A stretch of 64,000 bases of DNA from Thermanaerosceptrum fracticalcis (lineage in GTDB: Bacteria; Bacillota; Peptococcia; DRI-13): positions 1,350,501 through 1,414,500 of the forward strand of contig NZ_CP045798.1 of NCBI RefSeq assembly GCF_000746025.2, written 5' to 3'. A program made the translations under genes and the position numbers. The notes under the pieces were generated by a model that worked only from the letters and a program-made list of their open reading frames with translations, had not been told where the DNA came from and made no database searches. Shown one piece after another: positions 1 through 9,795 of the stretch (position 1 is its first letter; each line of letters opens with the position of its first letter).

Positions 1-182
1 AATAATCACATACTTGTTGGTCATAAAAGCCCCCCTCTGCTAATATTTACAATCTGTATTCGTTTATATTATAAACATTTGTTAAATTTAATTCATCTCT
101 ATACTAAACCTATTTTGAGCATACGTCAACAATAATTACATGTCCACTTCTCCACTGCACCCGTTAATGACTGCGTGAGCCT

Positions 183-213
183 CTCCCGCCTACGCTTCGC
201 TTAGAGGCGGGAG
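183..213. repeat. Hairpin, possible remnant of an IS200/IS605-type element end
   Basis: A 9-bp perfect inverted repeat (CTCCCGCCT at 183-191, AGGCGGGAG at 205-213) encloses a 13-nt loop that can itself pair weakly. On the minus strand this resembles the G+C-rich hairpins found at the right ends of TnpB-type insertion elements. No transposase lies next to it, so it would be a solo end. The resemblance is from memory only. The 180 bp to its left hold no recognisable gene. Confidence 0.4.
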
Positions 214-236
214 TCCTCCGGGCGGATTATGATATC

Positions 237-259
237 AAAAAAACTGCCGGTAACCGGCA
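237..259 (-). terminator. Rho-independent terminator of the transglutaminase gene
   Basis: The minus strand carries the palindrome TGCCGGTTACCGGCA (245-259) followed by a run of T residues (plus-strand A run at 237-243). It lies 15 bp past the stop codon of the upstream gene. Confidence 0.7.
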
Positions 260-273
260 TTGAGGGAAAAAGA

Positions 274-1644
274 TTAAAAGTTGAGATTGATCACTCTGAT
301 ATTACTATCCCAGTTAACTTGTACCCCCAGGGCTTCGCCAATAAAGCGCAGGGGCACCATGGTCCTGTTGGCAATAATTTGGGGCGGGACATCCAGGACT
401 ACATTTTGTCCGTTTATTTGTGCATTGGTGCTCCCAATCTTCAGGGTAATTGTTTTAGAGGCTGTCCTGGCTGTTACGGTTTGGGAAGCTTCATCCCAGG
501 ATACAAGAGCCCCCAGAGTACTGAAAATGCCCCGCAGCGGTACTAAAGTACGTCCTCCGGCAATTACCGGTTCGACATCATAAATAAGGGGCAGTCCTTC
601 CAGGTAAAGGGTTACCGGTTCCCGGTCGGCATCATAACTGGGGGGAATCTGGCTTTTGGTTAAGGTGATGGTGAAGTATCCTTCCAATTTACCATTATAG
701 TAACTGTAATAAACCCGGTAACTTTCTGCCTCGCTTTCCTCTGCATAACGCAGTTCATTTAATCCCGTCAACCTGCTGTAATCAACGGTAGGAACCCCAT
801 TATAGAGATATGTATAAGTGGGATCAGCCGGTATCCAGCCATAACCAGGCAGGTAGTATTCCACCCACATATGACCCGGAAGCTTCTGACCGCTTTCGTC
901 GGCAATAGTCACCTGGGGTTGGCTTATAGTTCCCATCCACCCGGCCACAGTGCGGCTTGGTACCCCTACAGCCCGCAGAAGGGCTACCATTAAATCAGAG
1001 TAATCCTCACAGACCCCGATCCCTGTTTGCAATGCGGAGAGAGCCCCCTTATTGGCAGGATCTGTGGGTTTATCGGCATAATGCATATGGCTGTTCAAAA
1101 AAGCAAAAATCTTTTTGGCTTTAAGAAAAGGATTGGTTTCCCCTCCGGTTATCTCCTTGGCTTTCTTGATGATTAGGGGATTATCGCTCTCGATGCCCGG
1201 TGCCGGCTTCAAATAAGGAATCAATGCCGGCTCCAGGGGCTTATAACTTTCTATTTTCCCAGGATCAATGGTAAAACTAATCTTACCCACGCGGTAAACT
1301 TGCTGGATACTTAAGCTTTTTTTTTCACCTGGCTTAATAGCCGCAATATTAAACTTACCGGTGCGATTGCCTTTCAGGTCTGTAGTGATTTCCAGGGGCT
1401 CTTGTGAGTATTTGGTGGCTATCAAATGGGAATAGGGCATGTTTTTCGTTAAATAGACATTGGGTAATGTTATGGCAAGATTAATATCCCGGGCAGTCGA
1501 TGTGCCCACGTTTTTAAAGTAATAAGTAGTGGTCACCTGGTAATAGGTTTGATCTTTTATGCTATAGGATAATTCTGCTGCCTGTACATGAAGAGAGATG
1601 AAAAGTAAAAAGATTAGAATGATTATTGTTGCTCTTTTTTTCAT
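274..1644 (-). CDS. Secreted transglutaminase-like protein with C-terminal stalk (copper amine oxidase N-like) domain
   Basis: 456-residue protein. An N-terminal signal peptide (MKKRATIIILIFLLF, ending near VQA-AE) predicts export. The central region is a transglutaminase-like/cysteine-protease fold: Cys in GVCEDYSDL, His in GHMWVEYY and Asp in PADPTY form the expected triad. The C-terminal third has two copies of the stalk-domain motif (GGRTLVPLRGI and NRTMVPLRFIGEALG), common in cell-envelope proteins of clostridia. The start is set at ATG 1644 because GTGGAGGAC, which would encode an upstream GTG start at 1656, is the Shine-Dalgarno. A role in cell-surface or peptidoglycan processing is inference. 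A CRISPR spacer in this window encodes a closely similar stalk motif. Confidence 0.8.
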   Translation of the reverse strand: MKKRATIIILIFLLFISLHVQAAELSYSIKDQTYYQVTTTYYFKNVGTSTARDINLAITLPNVYLTKNMPYSHLIATKYSQEPLEITTDLKGNRTGKFNIAAIKPGEKKSLSIQQVYRVGKISFTIDPGKIESYKPLEPALIPYLKPAPGIESDNPLIIKKAKEITGGETNPFLKAKKIFAFLNSHMHYADKPTDPANKGALSALQTGIGVCEDYSDLMVALLRAVGVPSRTVAGWMGTISQPQVTIADESGQKLPGHMWVEYYLPGYGWIPADPTYTYLYNGVPTVDYSRLTGLNELRYAEESEAESYRVYYSYYNGKLEGYFTITLTKSQIPPSYDADREPVTLYLEGLPLIYDVEPVIAGGRTLVPLRGIFSTLGALVSWDEASQTVTARTASKTITLKIGSTNAQINGQNVVLDVPPQIIANRTMVPLRFIGEALGVQVNWDSNIRVINLNF

Positions 1645-1679
1645 GCTGTCCTCCACTTAACTCAGCTAAAACTAGGTGC

Positions 1680-2393
1680 TTAGGGAATGTTTATTAAAAT
1701 TCTCCCGCAGTTGTCGCAGCGCTGTAAAGTTTTACCCTCTTTGATGCGCAGGACTAAAACCGAGGGGATACTGATGTGGCAGCCTGAACAAGTCCCCCCT
1801 TTGATTTTTGCCACGGCATTCCTGGGAAAACGCCTTTCCGTTTCCGTATAAAGCCGTAATGTCTCAGGACTTAATTGCTCCTCGATTTCCTCCCTCTTTA
1901 GTTTTAGTTCGGCAAGTTTAAAATCCAGCTGGCTTACGGCTTTCTTATACTCCTTCACACCCTCGTTATATTCTTTCTTCAGGGATTTAATAATTTCCTT
2001 CACCTGCTCTTGTTTCTTCTTGAGGTTTTCTATCTCATTCAGTACCTCCATGTAACGGTTTTCACTCTTATTCACTTCTTCTTCCATTTTGATCAGAGAT
2101 TGCTGTAAACTTAATAATTCTTTTAAAGACCCGCCTTTGGCCTGGTACAACTTATCCTTACTTCCCTGGGCCTGTTTGGTGATCCTCGCTACTTCTGTAT
2201 CAAGCTTGGTAGCCTTAGCCTCTGCCCCGGCAAGGAGGTTACCCAGTTTGCTGCTTTCTTCTTCCGCTCTTTTAATGCTGTCCTGCAGTTGTTTTAAGCG
2301 AACCACCAGAGACTTTAATCCTTCTTTTTTCTGCAGGACATACTCTTCCTGGGCGATTGCTTGCAAATCCCATATTAATCTTGCTTGTTCCAT
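1680..2393 (-). CDS. Coiled-coil C4-type zinc-ribbon protein (zf-RING_7/CdsZ family)
   Basis: 237 residues. About 170 residues of charged heptad-like helix (coiled coil) precede a C-terminal zinc ribbon whose cysteines are visible as CSGCHI and CDNCGRIL. This architecture and the position immediately downstream of Nif3/TrmK match the conserved zf-RING_7 family, one member of which is named CdsZ. The function in this organism is unknown; nucleic-acid or protein binding through the ribbon is inferred. It is probably cotranscribed with the Nif3-like and trmK genes, 61 bp away. Confidence 0.75.
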   Translation of the reverse strand: MEQARLIWDLQAIAQEEYVLQKKEGLKSLVVRLKQLQDSIKRAEEESSKLGNLLAGAEAKATKLDTEVARITKQAQGSKDKLYQAKGGSLKELLSLQQSLIKMEEEVNKSENRYMEVLNEIENLKKKQEQVKEIIKSLKKEYNEGVKEYKKAVSQLDFKLAELKLKREEIEEQLSPETLRLYTETERRFPRNAVAKIKGGTCSGCHISIPSVLVLRIKEGKTLQRCDNCGRILINIP

Positions 2394-2454
2394 ACTACCT
2401 CTCCTCTCTTGATGATCTTAAAAAAAATAAAAGGACAGGAAATAACTTCCCATC

Positions 2455-3567
2455 CTATAAATAACGAAAAGGATCTGTATTGATCCGGGAAACAAAAACC
2501 TGTACATCCTCCTTAGCCAGCTGCTGGCGGAGGAAATCGGCCAATACATCAACAACAGGCTGTTCTGTGGCAAAATGGCCGCCGTCCACCAGTGCCAGGT
2601 CCTGAGAAAGAGCTTCCTGGGCCTCATGGTACTTGATATCTCCAGTTAACAAAACCTGGACACCGGCAAAAACGGCCTGGGCAATAAAAGAAGCGCCGCT
2701 TCCCCCGCATAAGGCAATTTTACGGACGGTTTTATGCAAATCGCCGCAATAACGGACATGAGATATCCCCAGGGATTCTTTCACGAGTTCAATAAAATCT
2801 GCTAGGGATAAGGGTGCAGCCAAATAACCCACTCTCCCCAAACCTGCCTGCTTACCGGGGTTGGCCAGGGGATAGATGTCATAAGCCACTTCTTCATAGG
2901 GATGTGCTTTGAGCATAGCTTTCACGACTTTAGAAAGAATTTCTTCCGGAACAATGGTCTCCAGGCGAATTTCCTCAACATATTCCAGTTTACCCTGCTC
3001 ACCGATAAAAGGATTGGTGCCGGACAAGGGCCGGAAAGTCCCCGTGCCTTTTAACTGGAATGTACAGTCGGAGTAATTACCGATCCACCCTCCTCCTGCC
3101 ACAGAAATGGCCTCACGAACCTTTTCCACGTAATCCAGGGGCACGAATACCACCAGTTTAAAGAGTTTCTGCTGCCAGCCGGAGGAGAGTATTGTTACAT
3201 CCTGGAGCTTGAGTTTTTGGGCCAAAACATCATTTACACCACCCCAGGTCGAATCCAGGTTGGTATGAGCAGTATAGAGAACCAGCCGGTTTTCCACAAT
3301 CCTGGCAATAAGGCGGCCCAAAGGCAAATCAGTCCTGATGTTTTTAAGGGGTTTGAAAAGGGGCGTATGGTGCACAACAAGCATGTCTGCGCCCAGGCTG
3401 AGGGCTTCATCAAGGACTTCTAGGTTCAAATCCAGGGAGACAAAAATCTTCCTTACCTCCTGGGCCGGGTCGCCTATCTGCAGGCCGATATTATCCCAGT
3501 CCTCGGCCAAGTATTTGGGTGCAAATTTTTCAATTAACTGTGCTACTGTTTGGCAGCGAACAACCAT
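2455..3567 (-). CDS. Nif3-like dinuclear metal centre hexameric protein
   Basis: 370 residues, the long form of the family in which a PII-like domain is inserted between the two halves of the Nif3 fold. Metal-binding motifs include VVHHTPLF near residue 65, HTNLD near 101 and, at the C-terminus, VDGGHFATE. Bacillus YqfO is the usual homologue. It overlaps trmK by 25 bp, so the two are translationally coupled. Many genomes label it GTP cyclohydrolase I type 2; the physiological role is not settled. Confidence 0.85.
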   Translation of the reverse strand: MVVRCQTVAQLIEKFAPKYLAEDWDNIGLQIGDPAQEVRKIFVSLDLNLEVLDEALSLGADMLVVHHTPLFKPLKNIRTDLPLGRLIARIVENRLVLYTAHTNLDSTWGGVNDVLAQKLKLQDVTILSSGWQQKLFKLVVFVPLDYVEKVREAISVAGGGWIGNYSDCTFQLKGTGTFRPLSGTNPFIGEQGKLEYVEEIRLETIVPEEILSKVVKAMLKAHPYEEVAYDIYPLANPGKQAGLGRVGYLAAPLSLADFIELVKESLGISHVRYCGDLHKTVRKIALCGGSGASFIAQAVFAGVQVLLTGDIKYHEAQEALSQDLALVDGGHFATEQPVVDVLADFLRQQLAKEDVQVFVSRINTDPFRYL

Positions 3568-4271
3568 TCCTGTAACCCCTTTGCCATGTGGATTTTTCTC
3601 GTAAATTCATTTACTTTTACTCTACTCTCTTGATTTTGAGATTTCGCCAACTGCTTGAGTATTTCCTGCATCGCTTCTATATCTTTCTGTAAAACTTCCT
3701 GCAGTAAAGGGTGTCTCATCTTGATTAAGAGAGGCCCATAATGAATTTCTTCTTCCGTGAGGGCCGTTCTTTCCCCTTTTTCCGCAGCAATTACCACAAA
3801 AAGTCTTTTATCTTCGTAAATAATATCCTCTCCGGTAATCACCCAGTTATGCTCCGACAGCCACCTGCGAACTACGTCAGCTCCGTTCATGGGCTGGAAA
3901 ATCATTTTTTTCAGTTTTTCCACTACTTGAGGAGAATTCTCTAAAATGTCCCTGCCGGTACTTCCTCCCATCCCGGCAATAATCACCACATCTACCTCAC
4001 CCGGCATAAGCGCTGTCAGCCCGTCGCCCCGCCGTATTTCTACCTGTTCCGCCACATTGTAGGCCCTCACGGTACGGCAGGCCGCCTGGTATGGTCCTTC
4101 ATGAACATCCACGCCTATGACAAAGGAAGCAATCCCTTCTTTCACCAAATAACAGGGGAGAAAAGCATGGTCCGTACCGATATCTGCCACCCTGGAACCC
4201 TGCGGCACCAAACGGGCCAGGGCCAGTAAACGCTGGGATAAATTGAGCACGTTATTACCTCTTTCTTTCAA
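3543..4271 (-). CDS. trmK: tRNA (adenine(22)-N1)-methyltransferase TrmK
   Basis: 242 residues, Rossmann-type SAM methyltransferase. VADIGTDHAFLPCYLV is the SAM-binding motif I, and DVVIIAGMGGSTGRDIL is the family-typical post-I region. The C-terminal quarter is helical, as expected for TrmK, which methylates A22 in the D-loop of some tRNAs. It is adjacent to and overlaps the Nif3-like gene, the standard order in Firmicutes. An internal GTG (VLNLSQRL) is an alternative start seven codons downstream. Confidence 0.85.
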   Translation of the reverse strand: MKERGNNVLNLSQRLLALARLVPQGSRVADIGTDHAFLPCYLVKEGIASFVIGVDVHEGPYQAACRTVRAYNVAEQVEIRRGDGLTALMPGEVDVVIIAGMGGSTGRDILENSPQVVEKLKKMIFQPMNGADVVRRWLSEHNWVITGEDIIYEDKRLFVVIAAEKGERTALTEEEIHYGPLLIKMRHPLLQEVLQKDIEAMQEILKQLAKSQNQESRVKVNEFTRKIHMAKGLQEWLFAAKQ

Positions 4272-4400
4272 TGAAGTAGTACACCACTACCCTGAAAGTA
4301 ATCCTCAGAATAAGGAATTTGCCATAAAAGTTCCATATTGGAGCATAGCGAAACAGACTTTGCGAAGTGAGGATGAAAAATCAGAGGGGCATTCATATGG

Positions 4401-4450
4401 TCAGACCCCACCCTCAACATTCCATAAATGGAATGTTGAGGGTGGTCTGA
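4401..4450. repeat. 50-bp near-perfect palindrome (REP/MITE-like hairpin)
   Basis: Perfect 16-bp arms (4410-4425 and 4428-4443) with a 2-nt centre are extended by a further 7-bp pair (TCAGACC at 4401-4407 and GGTCTGA at 4444-4450) across a 2-nt bulge. Such a hairpin is too long for an ordinary terminator and has no T run. It lies at the 3' end of the decayed ggt gene, suggesting a palindromic repeat insertion. Confidence 0.7.
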
Positions 4451-4976
4451 TTTCGACGACACAGGATGTGCCTAATGCCGCCAGTGGCCGGATGCCATAA
4501 CTGGCGGCGAACCTTAGTTTTTCTTTAGTCTGTTCTATGCGGAGATTCTGGAACGAGGTGGAAAATTCTTTCTCTATCTTCTGGGCGATAGTTCCCAGGT
4601 AAAAGTCCATTAATCATCCTGGCAGATGATATCTCCGGGACGGGAAACGCTGCCCCGGGGTAAAAAATTTTTTTTGCAGTTCCCGGTCCTTTTGTAGTAT
4701 ATCACTATATTTGCGGATAATTTCTACCAGGTGATGACTGGCTGGGAAACCCTGGGCATAATCTATGGTCGGGGCAAATAAATATGCCAAACTCTTGGTG
4801 GCGAATCGCTCATAAATTTCCTGCCAGGCGTGGACACAACCGGGTACAGAAAGAAGACATCCCCGCCCATGCCGCAAGCATAGGGCTACACCACATTGAG
4901 AACGACATTAACCGTAATGGCAGCTTCCATGGCATTAAACCATACCAAGTTTACCCATGACCACAGGACGATGCAT
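4443..4976 (-). pseudogene. Decayed gamma-glutamyltranspeptidase fragment
   Basis: Read on the minus strand from ATG 4976, the frame gives MHRPVVMGKLGMV, then after a deletion/frameshift NAMEAAITVNVVLNVV, a TAG stop, and PYACGMGGDVFLLY. After another frame change it continues SLAYLFAPTIDYAQGFPA, KKFFTPGQRFPS, and finally MDFYLGTIAQKIEKEF. These pieces follow, in order, the N-terminal half of gamma-glutamyltranspeptidases (start motif, NAxDAA helix, GGDxF, FxPxG, FYxGxIA). At least one stop, one internal deletion and two frame changes are visible, and the region encoding the catalytic Thr is absent. It ends in the palindrome. The two short ORFs visible here (4614-4877 and 4401-4610) are fragments of this gene. 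Confidence 0.75.
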
Positions 4977-5114
4977 AGAGATCCCCCTCTAGTCTACCCG
5001 TTTTACCCGTTACCCGGCTTCATCATGCTTATTATATCATAAAAAAGTCTTAATTTAGGGTCACGCTTGCGTAAGTGCATAATTACTTCACCAGTTGATA
5101 AATGACAGAACATT

Positions 5115-5165
5115 GTCGCAAACAAAAGCAATGCGACAGTAGAACCGTCCCCGTTGTCGCGCACA
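5115..5165. repeat. Short dispersed-type repeat containing GACAGTAGAACCGTCCCC
   Basis: The stretch reads TTGTCGCAAAC, then GCGACAGTAGAACCGTCCCC, then GTTGTCGC, with GCGACA and TGTCGC in inverted arrangement. Sequences of this type (gacag-nnn-accgtcccc-tgtcg) are familiar as interspersed short repeats in Peptococcaceae genomes. No gene is visible between 4977 and 5208. Confidence 0.35.
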
Positions 5166-5208
5166 AAAAGCACCATGCATGAGCATGGTGCTATGTTTTG
5201 TTTAAAGA

Positions 5209-5284
<76 letters not shown>

Positions 5285-5292
5285 AATTTAGT

Positions 5293-5367
5293 TGGTGGGC
5301 CCACCTGGGATCGAACCAGGGACCAACCGGTTATGAGCCGGTTGCTCTACCGCTGAGCTATAGGCCC
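5293..5367 (-). tRNA. tRNA with CAT anticodon (Ile2 or Met)
   Basis: Minus-strand cloverleaf with acceptor GGGCCTA, D-arm AGCTCAGCGGTAGAGC, anticodon stem ACCGG with loop CTCATAA (anticodon CAT), T-arm GGTTCGATCCC, and encoded CCA. The loop CTCATAA resembles Firmicutes tRNA-Ile2, whose C34 is modified to lysidine. Elongator Met cannot be excluded from sequence alone. Initiator Met is unlikely because the acceptor starts with a G-C pair. Confidence 0.88.
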
Positions 5368-5430
5368 GGTCAATCTCCATCGGAGACAATGATTATTGTA
5401 TAATAATTTTCCGCAGCGGTCAATAGTAAT

Positions 5431-6567
5431 TTAATCCAAATAATCTTTTAATTTGCGGCTGCGGCTGGGGTGACGAAGTTTTCTTAAGGCTTTGGCTTCT
5501 ATTTGCCTGATTCTTTCCCGGGTAACGCCAAATTCCTGGCCTACTTCTTCCAGGGTGCGGGCCCGCCCGTCATCGAGACCAAAACGTAAACGGAGGACTT
5601 TTTCTTCCCGGGGAGTTAATGTCTCCAGAACTTCTTCCAACTGTTCCTTGAGGAGAATAAAGGAGGCCGCTTCGGCAGGTGCCGGTGCATCTTCATCCTC
5701 AATAAAATCGCCTAAATGACTGTCTTCTTCTTCGCCAATGGGCGTTTCCAGGGATACAGGTTCCTGGGCAATTTTTAGAATTTCCCTCACCCTTTCCACA
5801 GGAATATCCATCTCTTTGGCGATTTCCTCAGGTGATGGCTCCCGGCCTAACTCTTGCAACAATTGACGTGAAACCCTAATGAGCTTGTTGATGGTTTCCA
5901 CCATATGCACAGGAATACGAATGGTCCGGGCCTGGTCAGCAATGGCTCTGGTAATGGCCTGCCTAATCCACCAGGTAGCGTAAGTACTGAACTTATAGCC
6001 TTTCCGGTAATCAAATTTTTCTACCGCTTTGATTAAGCCCAGGTTACCTTCCTGGATCAAATCTAAAAACAACATGCCCCTACCTACATAGCGCTTGGCG
6101 ATACTGACCACAAGCCGCAAGTTGGCTTCAGCCAAACGACGCTTGGCTTCCTCATCTCCCTGCTCCATCCTCTTAGCTAATTCCACTTCCTCTTCAGCTG
6201 AGAGCAGGGGAACCCGGCCAATTTCCTTTAAGTACATGCGTACAGGGTCATCAATGCCAACACCCTCAGGTACGGAAAGATCAATTTCAATCTCCCCATC
6301 CTCAACTTCCGGGTGGTCATCCATAACCTCCGGCTCATGTGCATCGCCGAAAGATTCAATATCAGCAGAATCAGGCACCACATCAATACCCATGGAACCG
6401 AGGTGTTCATAAACCTCGTCTATCTGTTCAGGGGTCATTTCCACACCCTGTAGAGTATCCATTATTTCACGGTAGGTTAAAATACCGCGTTTTTTGCCTT
6501 TCTGGATAAGTTCTTTCACGCCATTAATTTTTAGTTGTTCTATGTCTTTTTCAGTTTTCAAACCCAT
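5431..6567 (-). CDS. rpoD: Primary RNA polymerase sigma factor (sigma-A/RpoD)
   Basis: 378 residues, the usual length in Firmicutes. Region 1.2 starts at [12 protein letters not shown]. Region 2 contains [15 protein letters not shown], and the -10 recognition helix [17 protein letters not shown]. Region 3 contains [13 protein letters not shown]. Region 4.2, the -35-reading HTH, is [20 protein letters not shown]. It overlaps dnaG by 17 bp, as in the classical macromolecular-synthesis operon, so initiation of replication priming and transcription are coupled in expression. Confidence 0.97.
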   Translation of the reverse strand: MGLKTEKDIEQLKINGVKELIQKGKKRGILTYREIMDTLQGVEMTPEQIDEVYEHLGSMGIDVVPDSADIESFGDAHEPEVMDDHPEVEDGEIEIDLSVPEGVGIDDPVRMYLKEIGRVPLLSAEEEVELAKRMEQGDEEAKRRLAEANLRLVVSIAKRYVGRGMLFLDLIQEGNLGLIKAVEKFDYRKGYKFSTYATWWIRQAITRAIADQARTIRIPVHMVETINKLIRVSRQLLQELGREPSPEEIAKEMDIPVERVREILKIAQEPVSLETPIGEEEDSHLGDFIEDEDAPAPAEAASFILLKEQLEEVLETLTPREEKVLRLRFGLDDGRARTLEEVGQEFGVTRERIRQIEAKALRKLRHPSRSRKLKDYLD

Positions 6568-8380
6568 TCCCCCCCTTCCGTAGGGTAGCTATTAATCTCT
6601 GTTTATGGATAACCAATTGTTGGATGTGAGCCATCAACTCTTGGGATTTGCTGATATCACCCTTTTGTTCACATTGAATCATAAGGTTGCTTTTTTCCTG
6701 GATTTTTCTATTAATATATTCAAGTTCTAAAATTGTAAGACAGTCTCTTAAGGCACGTTCCCAATCTTGGGGCAGTTCATCGGCCATCAGTATTTCTGCC
6801 AGGATTTCCTGGCTTTCTTTGGCTTCCAAAAAGGCCATTAAATCATTGGCCTTTATATTATGACCAGCCTGACGCATAACTAAATTCAGCTGATAAATTT
6901 CTTTTAAAGAATTATGGGTAAAAAGCTCTATCCCACCGGCTTCTTCAATTTGCGGGGTGATTTCCGGAATCTCTACTGCCAGGCGGATGAGAGTTCTCTC
7001 CGCCTTTGCGGTGGCCGAAACGGCAACGAATTTATTCTTACTCAATTTGAGGTTTCTATCCCCTGTATTTGGCCCAGCCTCTCCCTGCTGGTATTTCCTG
7101 ATCTCGGCATGAATAGCTACCTCGGGAAAGCCAAGCTTATCGGCCAACAACTGGATAAAACCTTGCCTGGCTACGGGACTCTGTACCTTATGAAGGTCGG
7201 GTATGAGTCCCTGCACCACCTGGATTTTACCATTTACGGTACTAGCATCGTATTTTTCCAGCATTTTCTGCAGTTTATATTCTAAAAGGGGGAGGGCTTC
7301 CTGTATTCTTTTTAAAAATGCCTCTCTACCCTGTTTGTTAAGAAATTCATCGGGGTCTTTGCCGTCAGGTATGGTTACGACGGAAACATGACAGCCTAAT
7401 TGCCGGAGAATATCGAGGCCCCGCAGGGTGGCCTCCTGTCCTGCACTGTCGGCATCAAAACAGGTGGCGGTATTATAGGTGTAACGCATCATCATTCTAG
7501 CCTGTTCAGTAGTGAGGGCTGTACCCAAAGTCGCCACAGCATTACTAATCCCGTGCTGGTGAGCAGTGATTACATCCATATAACCTTCCATAATGATGAC
7601 CTGATCCTGAGTGCGGATGGGTCCCTTGGCTAGATTCAGACCATACAGAAATCTCCCTTTACTAAAAAGCGGCGTATCCGGGGAATTTAAGTACTTAGGT
7701 AAAGAATCATCCAATACCCGGCCGCCGAAGCCCACGACACGTCCTCGTTCGTCACAAATAGGAAACATCAACCTGTTACGGAAACGGTCAATGAGATTGC
7801 CATTTTGGGCTTTACTTGCCAATCCCAAAATAAGCAGTTCCTCAGGTAAAACCTTTTTATCCAATAACAAACGGGTTAGCTGGTCCCAAGCTTGTGGGGC
7901 GTAACCCAGGAGGAATTTTTCACAACTATCTTGGCTCAGTCCCCGCCTCTCCAGATAAAGCAGTGCTTCTTTACCGGCTCCTTCAAATAAGAGGCGATGG
8001 TAATATTGTGTCACAAATTCATTGATTTCATAGTAGCGCTGCTTCTTCTTTTCTTGCCTGGCTTTTTCAGGTGAAACGTCATTCTCGGGCATGGTAATCC
8101 CGCAGCGTTTGGCTAAATACAGTACAGCTTCGGGATAGCTGAGACTATTTTTTTCCATGAGGAAAGAAAAAACGTTGCCGCCTTTACCACAGCCAAAGCA
8201 ATGGTAAATTTGTTTCTGGGGTGAAACCACAAAGGAAGGAGTTTTCTCCTGATGGAAAGGACATAAGCCAATAAAATTGTTGCCCTGTTTTCTTAAAGGT
8301 AAATATTCACGGATAATTTCCACAATATCTACCCGGTGCCGCAGGTCACTTATAAACTCTTCGGGAATTCGTCCTGACAT
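6551..8380 (-). CDS. dnaG: DNA primase DnaG
   Basis: 609 residues. The N-terminal CHC2 zinc-binding domain shows [11 protein letters not shown] and HCFGCGKGG (near residues 41-67). The TOPRIM catalytic core shows [10 protein letters not shown] and [10 protein letters not shown], the acidic residues that bind Mg2+. The C-terminal part is the helicase-interaction domain. It synthesises RNA primers at the replication fork together with DnaB. It sits directly upstream of rpoD with overlapping ends. Confidence 0.97.
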   Translation of the reverse strand: MSGRIPEEFISDLRHRVDIVEIIREYLPLRKQGNNFIGLCPFHQEKTPSFVVSPQKQIYHCFGCGKGGNVFSFLMEKNSLSYPEAVLYLAKRCGITMPENDVSPEKARQEKKKQRYYEINEFVTQYYHRLLFEGAGKEALLYLERRGLSQDSCEKFLLGYAPQAWDQLTRLLLDKKVLPEELLILGLASKAQNGNLIDRFRNRLMFPICDERGRVVGFGGRVLDDSLPKYLNSPDTPLFSKGRFLYGLNLAKGPIRTQDQVIIMEGYMDVITAHQHGISNAVATLGTALTTEQARMMMRYTYNTATCFDADSAGQEATLRGLDILRQLGCHVSVVTIPDGKDPDEFLNKQGREAFLKRIQEALPLLEYKLQKMLEKYDASTVNGKIQVVQGLIPDLHKVQSPVARQGFIQLLADKLGFPEVAIHAEIRKYQQGEAGPNTGDRNLKLSKNKFVAVSATAKAERTLIRLAVEIPEITPQIEEAGGIELFTHNSLKEIYQLNLVMRQAGHNIKANDLMAFLEAKESQEILAEILMADELPQDWERALRDCLTILELEYINRKIQEKSNLMIQCEQKGDISKSQELMAHIQQLVIHKQRLIATLRKGGNGFEN

Positions 8381-8599
8381 GACCCGGTCACCACCCCATC
8401 ATCAGTTGATATTGTTTTCGCCATATCTATTATTTTTTCCTGCTTTTTCGCAAAGTTTTAGACTGAAAGGAAACCTAGAAATGAATGAAAACAATTGTCA
8501 TTTATTCGAGAAACACAAAGAAATTCCTTCTTTTTTATTAGAAAAATAGTATTAAATTGTTTTTACCTATTATTCTTGCATTACTTGTAAATTATTCCT

Positions 8600-9643
8600 T
8601 TAAAATTTCGCCTTCAGTAAGGAGCGGGGTAAAATCAGGTCCTTAAACACAGCAACACAGTAGTTATCAGTCATACCGGAAATGTAGTCGGCAACTCCCC
8701 GGTCTACGCCCTCCTCCCGGGCAATCTGCACGTAAAAATCAGGCATTTTCTCCGGGTTTTTCCGGTAATAGTTAAAAACAAACTCCACCACATACATGGC
8801 TTTTTCTCTTTCCAAACGGCAGAGCGGTCCTTTATAAACATGCTCAAACATAAACTTGCGGAGCCCCTGTAAGGCCCTATCCACCCTGGGCCCTAACGTT
8901 ATCTTAAGTTCTCCCTTCTCAAGTTTTTTCCTGCTATGCTCGATCAAATCCAGAACCAGGGTAGCTATACGTTCACCATGGCTGTGTCCCAGGATTTCCA
9001 GGTATTCCCCGGGGAGATCTTCTTTCGTTAAAACACCTGCCCTGATGCTGTCGTCAATATCATGCTGGACATAAGCAATCTTATCTGCGTAGCGTACAAC
9101 CTGACCTTCCAGGGTAGCGGGAACCTGCTCTTTGGTAGCAAACCCGCTGTGGTGTAATACGCCATCCAGTACTTCCCTGGATAAATTGAGGCCGCAGCCT
9201 CTTTTACCCTGTTCAATCCGGGTAAGTACCCGCACACTGTTTTCATTATGGCGAAAACCACCCGGCAATAACATATTAAGAACCTCTTCCCCCGTATGGG
9301 AAAAGGGAGTATGCCCTACATCATGACCCATGGCAATGGCTTCGATCAGATCCAGGTTTAAGCGGAGAGCAGCCCCCACGGTTTTAGAAATCTGATTCAC
9401 TTCCAGGGTATGGGTTAAACGGGTGCGATAATGGTCATTCTCGGGAGAGATATAGACTTGCGTCTTATGTTTTAAACGCCGGAAGGATTTTGAATGAATA
9501 ATACGGTCGCGGTCCCTCATATAACAGGTACGCAAAGGATCAGGTTCTTCGTCAATGACCCGGCCGCGGCTGTCACGGGAGCGCATGGCGTAGGAAGCAA
9601 GGGTCAATTCTTCCAGCTGCTCTATTTCGTCGCGTATGGACAT
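8600..9643 (-). CDS. dgt: dGTP triphosphohydrolase-like HD-domain protein
   Basis: 347 residues. HD-superfamily metal ligands are visible: H in RLTHTLEV, HD in AMGHDVGHTPFSH, and a distal D in RYADKIAYVQHDIDD. The N-terminal motif DPLRTCYMRDRDRIIHSKSFRRLKHKTQV is typical for deoxyguanosinetriphosphate triphosphohydrolase-like proteins (split here by reading only its key residues R-RD-RI-H-FRRL). These hydrolyse dNTPs to nucleoside plus tripolyphosphate. It stands alone, 219 bp from dnaG, with an A+T-rich gap that holds no recognisable gene. Confidence 0.88.
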   Translation of the reverse strand: MSIRDEIEQLEELTLASYAMRSRDSRGRVIDEEPDPLRTCYMRDRDRIIHSKSFRRLKHKTQVYISPENDHYRTRLTHTLEVNQISKTVGAALRLNLDLIEAIAMGHDVGHTPFSHTGEEVLNMLLPGGFRHNENSVRVLTRIEQGKRGCGLNLSREVLDGVLHHSGFATKEQVPATLEGQVVRYADKIAYVQHDIDDSIRAGVLTKEDLPGEYLEILGHSHGERIATLVLDLIEHSRKKLEKGELKITLGPRVDRALQGLRKFMFEHVYKGPLCRLEREKAMYVVEFVFNYYRKNPEKMPDFYVQIAREEGVDRGVADYISGMTDNYCVAVFKDLILPRSLLKAKF

Positions 9644-9763
9644 AAAGCCTCCACCACAAAATAATCTTATTTCTTAATTACACTAAAGTCCCCCAAAATC
9701 CTTCTTTTTAGTAAAGCATCCACAACTCAAAATCCCCCGGAAAGCGGGATGGGAGAAAAATGT

Positions 9764-9793
9764 GTTAGGCCCCACTTAACAGTGGGGCCTAAC
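9764..9793 (-). terminator. Terminator of ppdK
   Basis: Perfect 13-bp arms (GTTAGGCCCCACT and its complement) with a 4-nt loop, three bases past the ppdK stop, followed on the minus strand by CACATTTTTC. Confidence 0.85.
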
Positions 9794-9795
9794 TT

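Noticed and set aside
229-583. Plus-strand ORFs of 100-105 aa at the left end
   Set aside because: They are antisense shadows of the stalk domain of the transglutaminase gene.
4243-4500. Short ORFs around the palindrome and the trmK start
   Set aside because: They read through the palindrome and decayed ggt sequence and have no family features.
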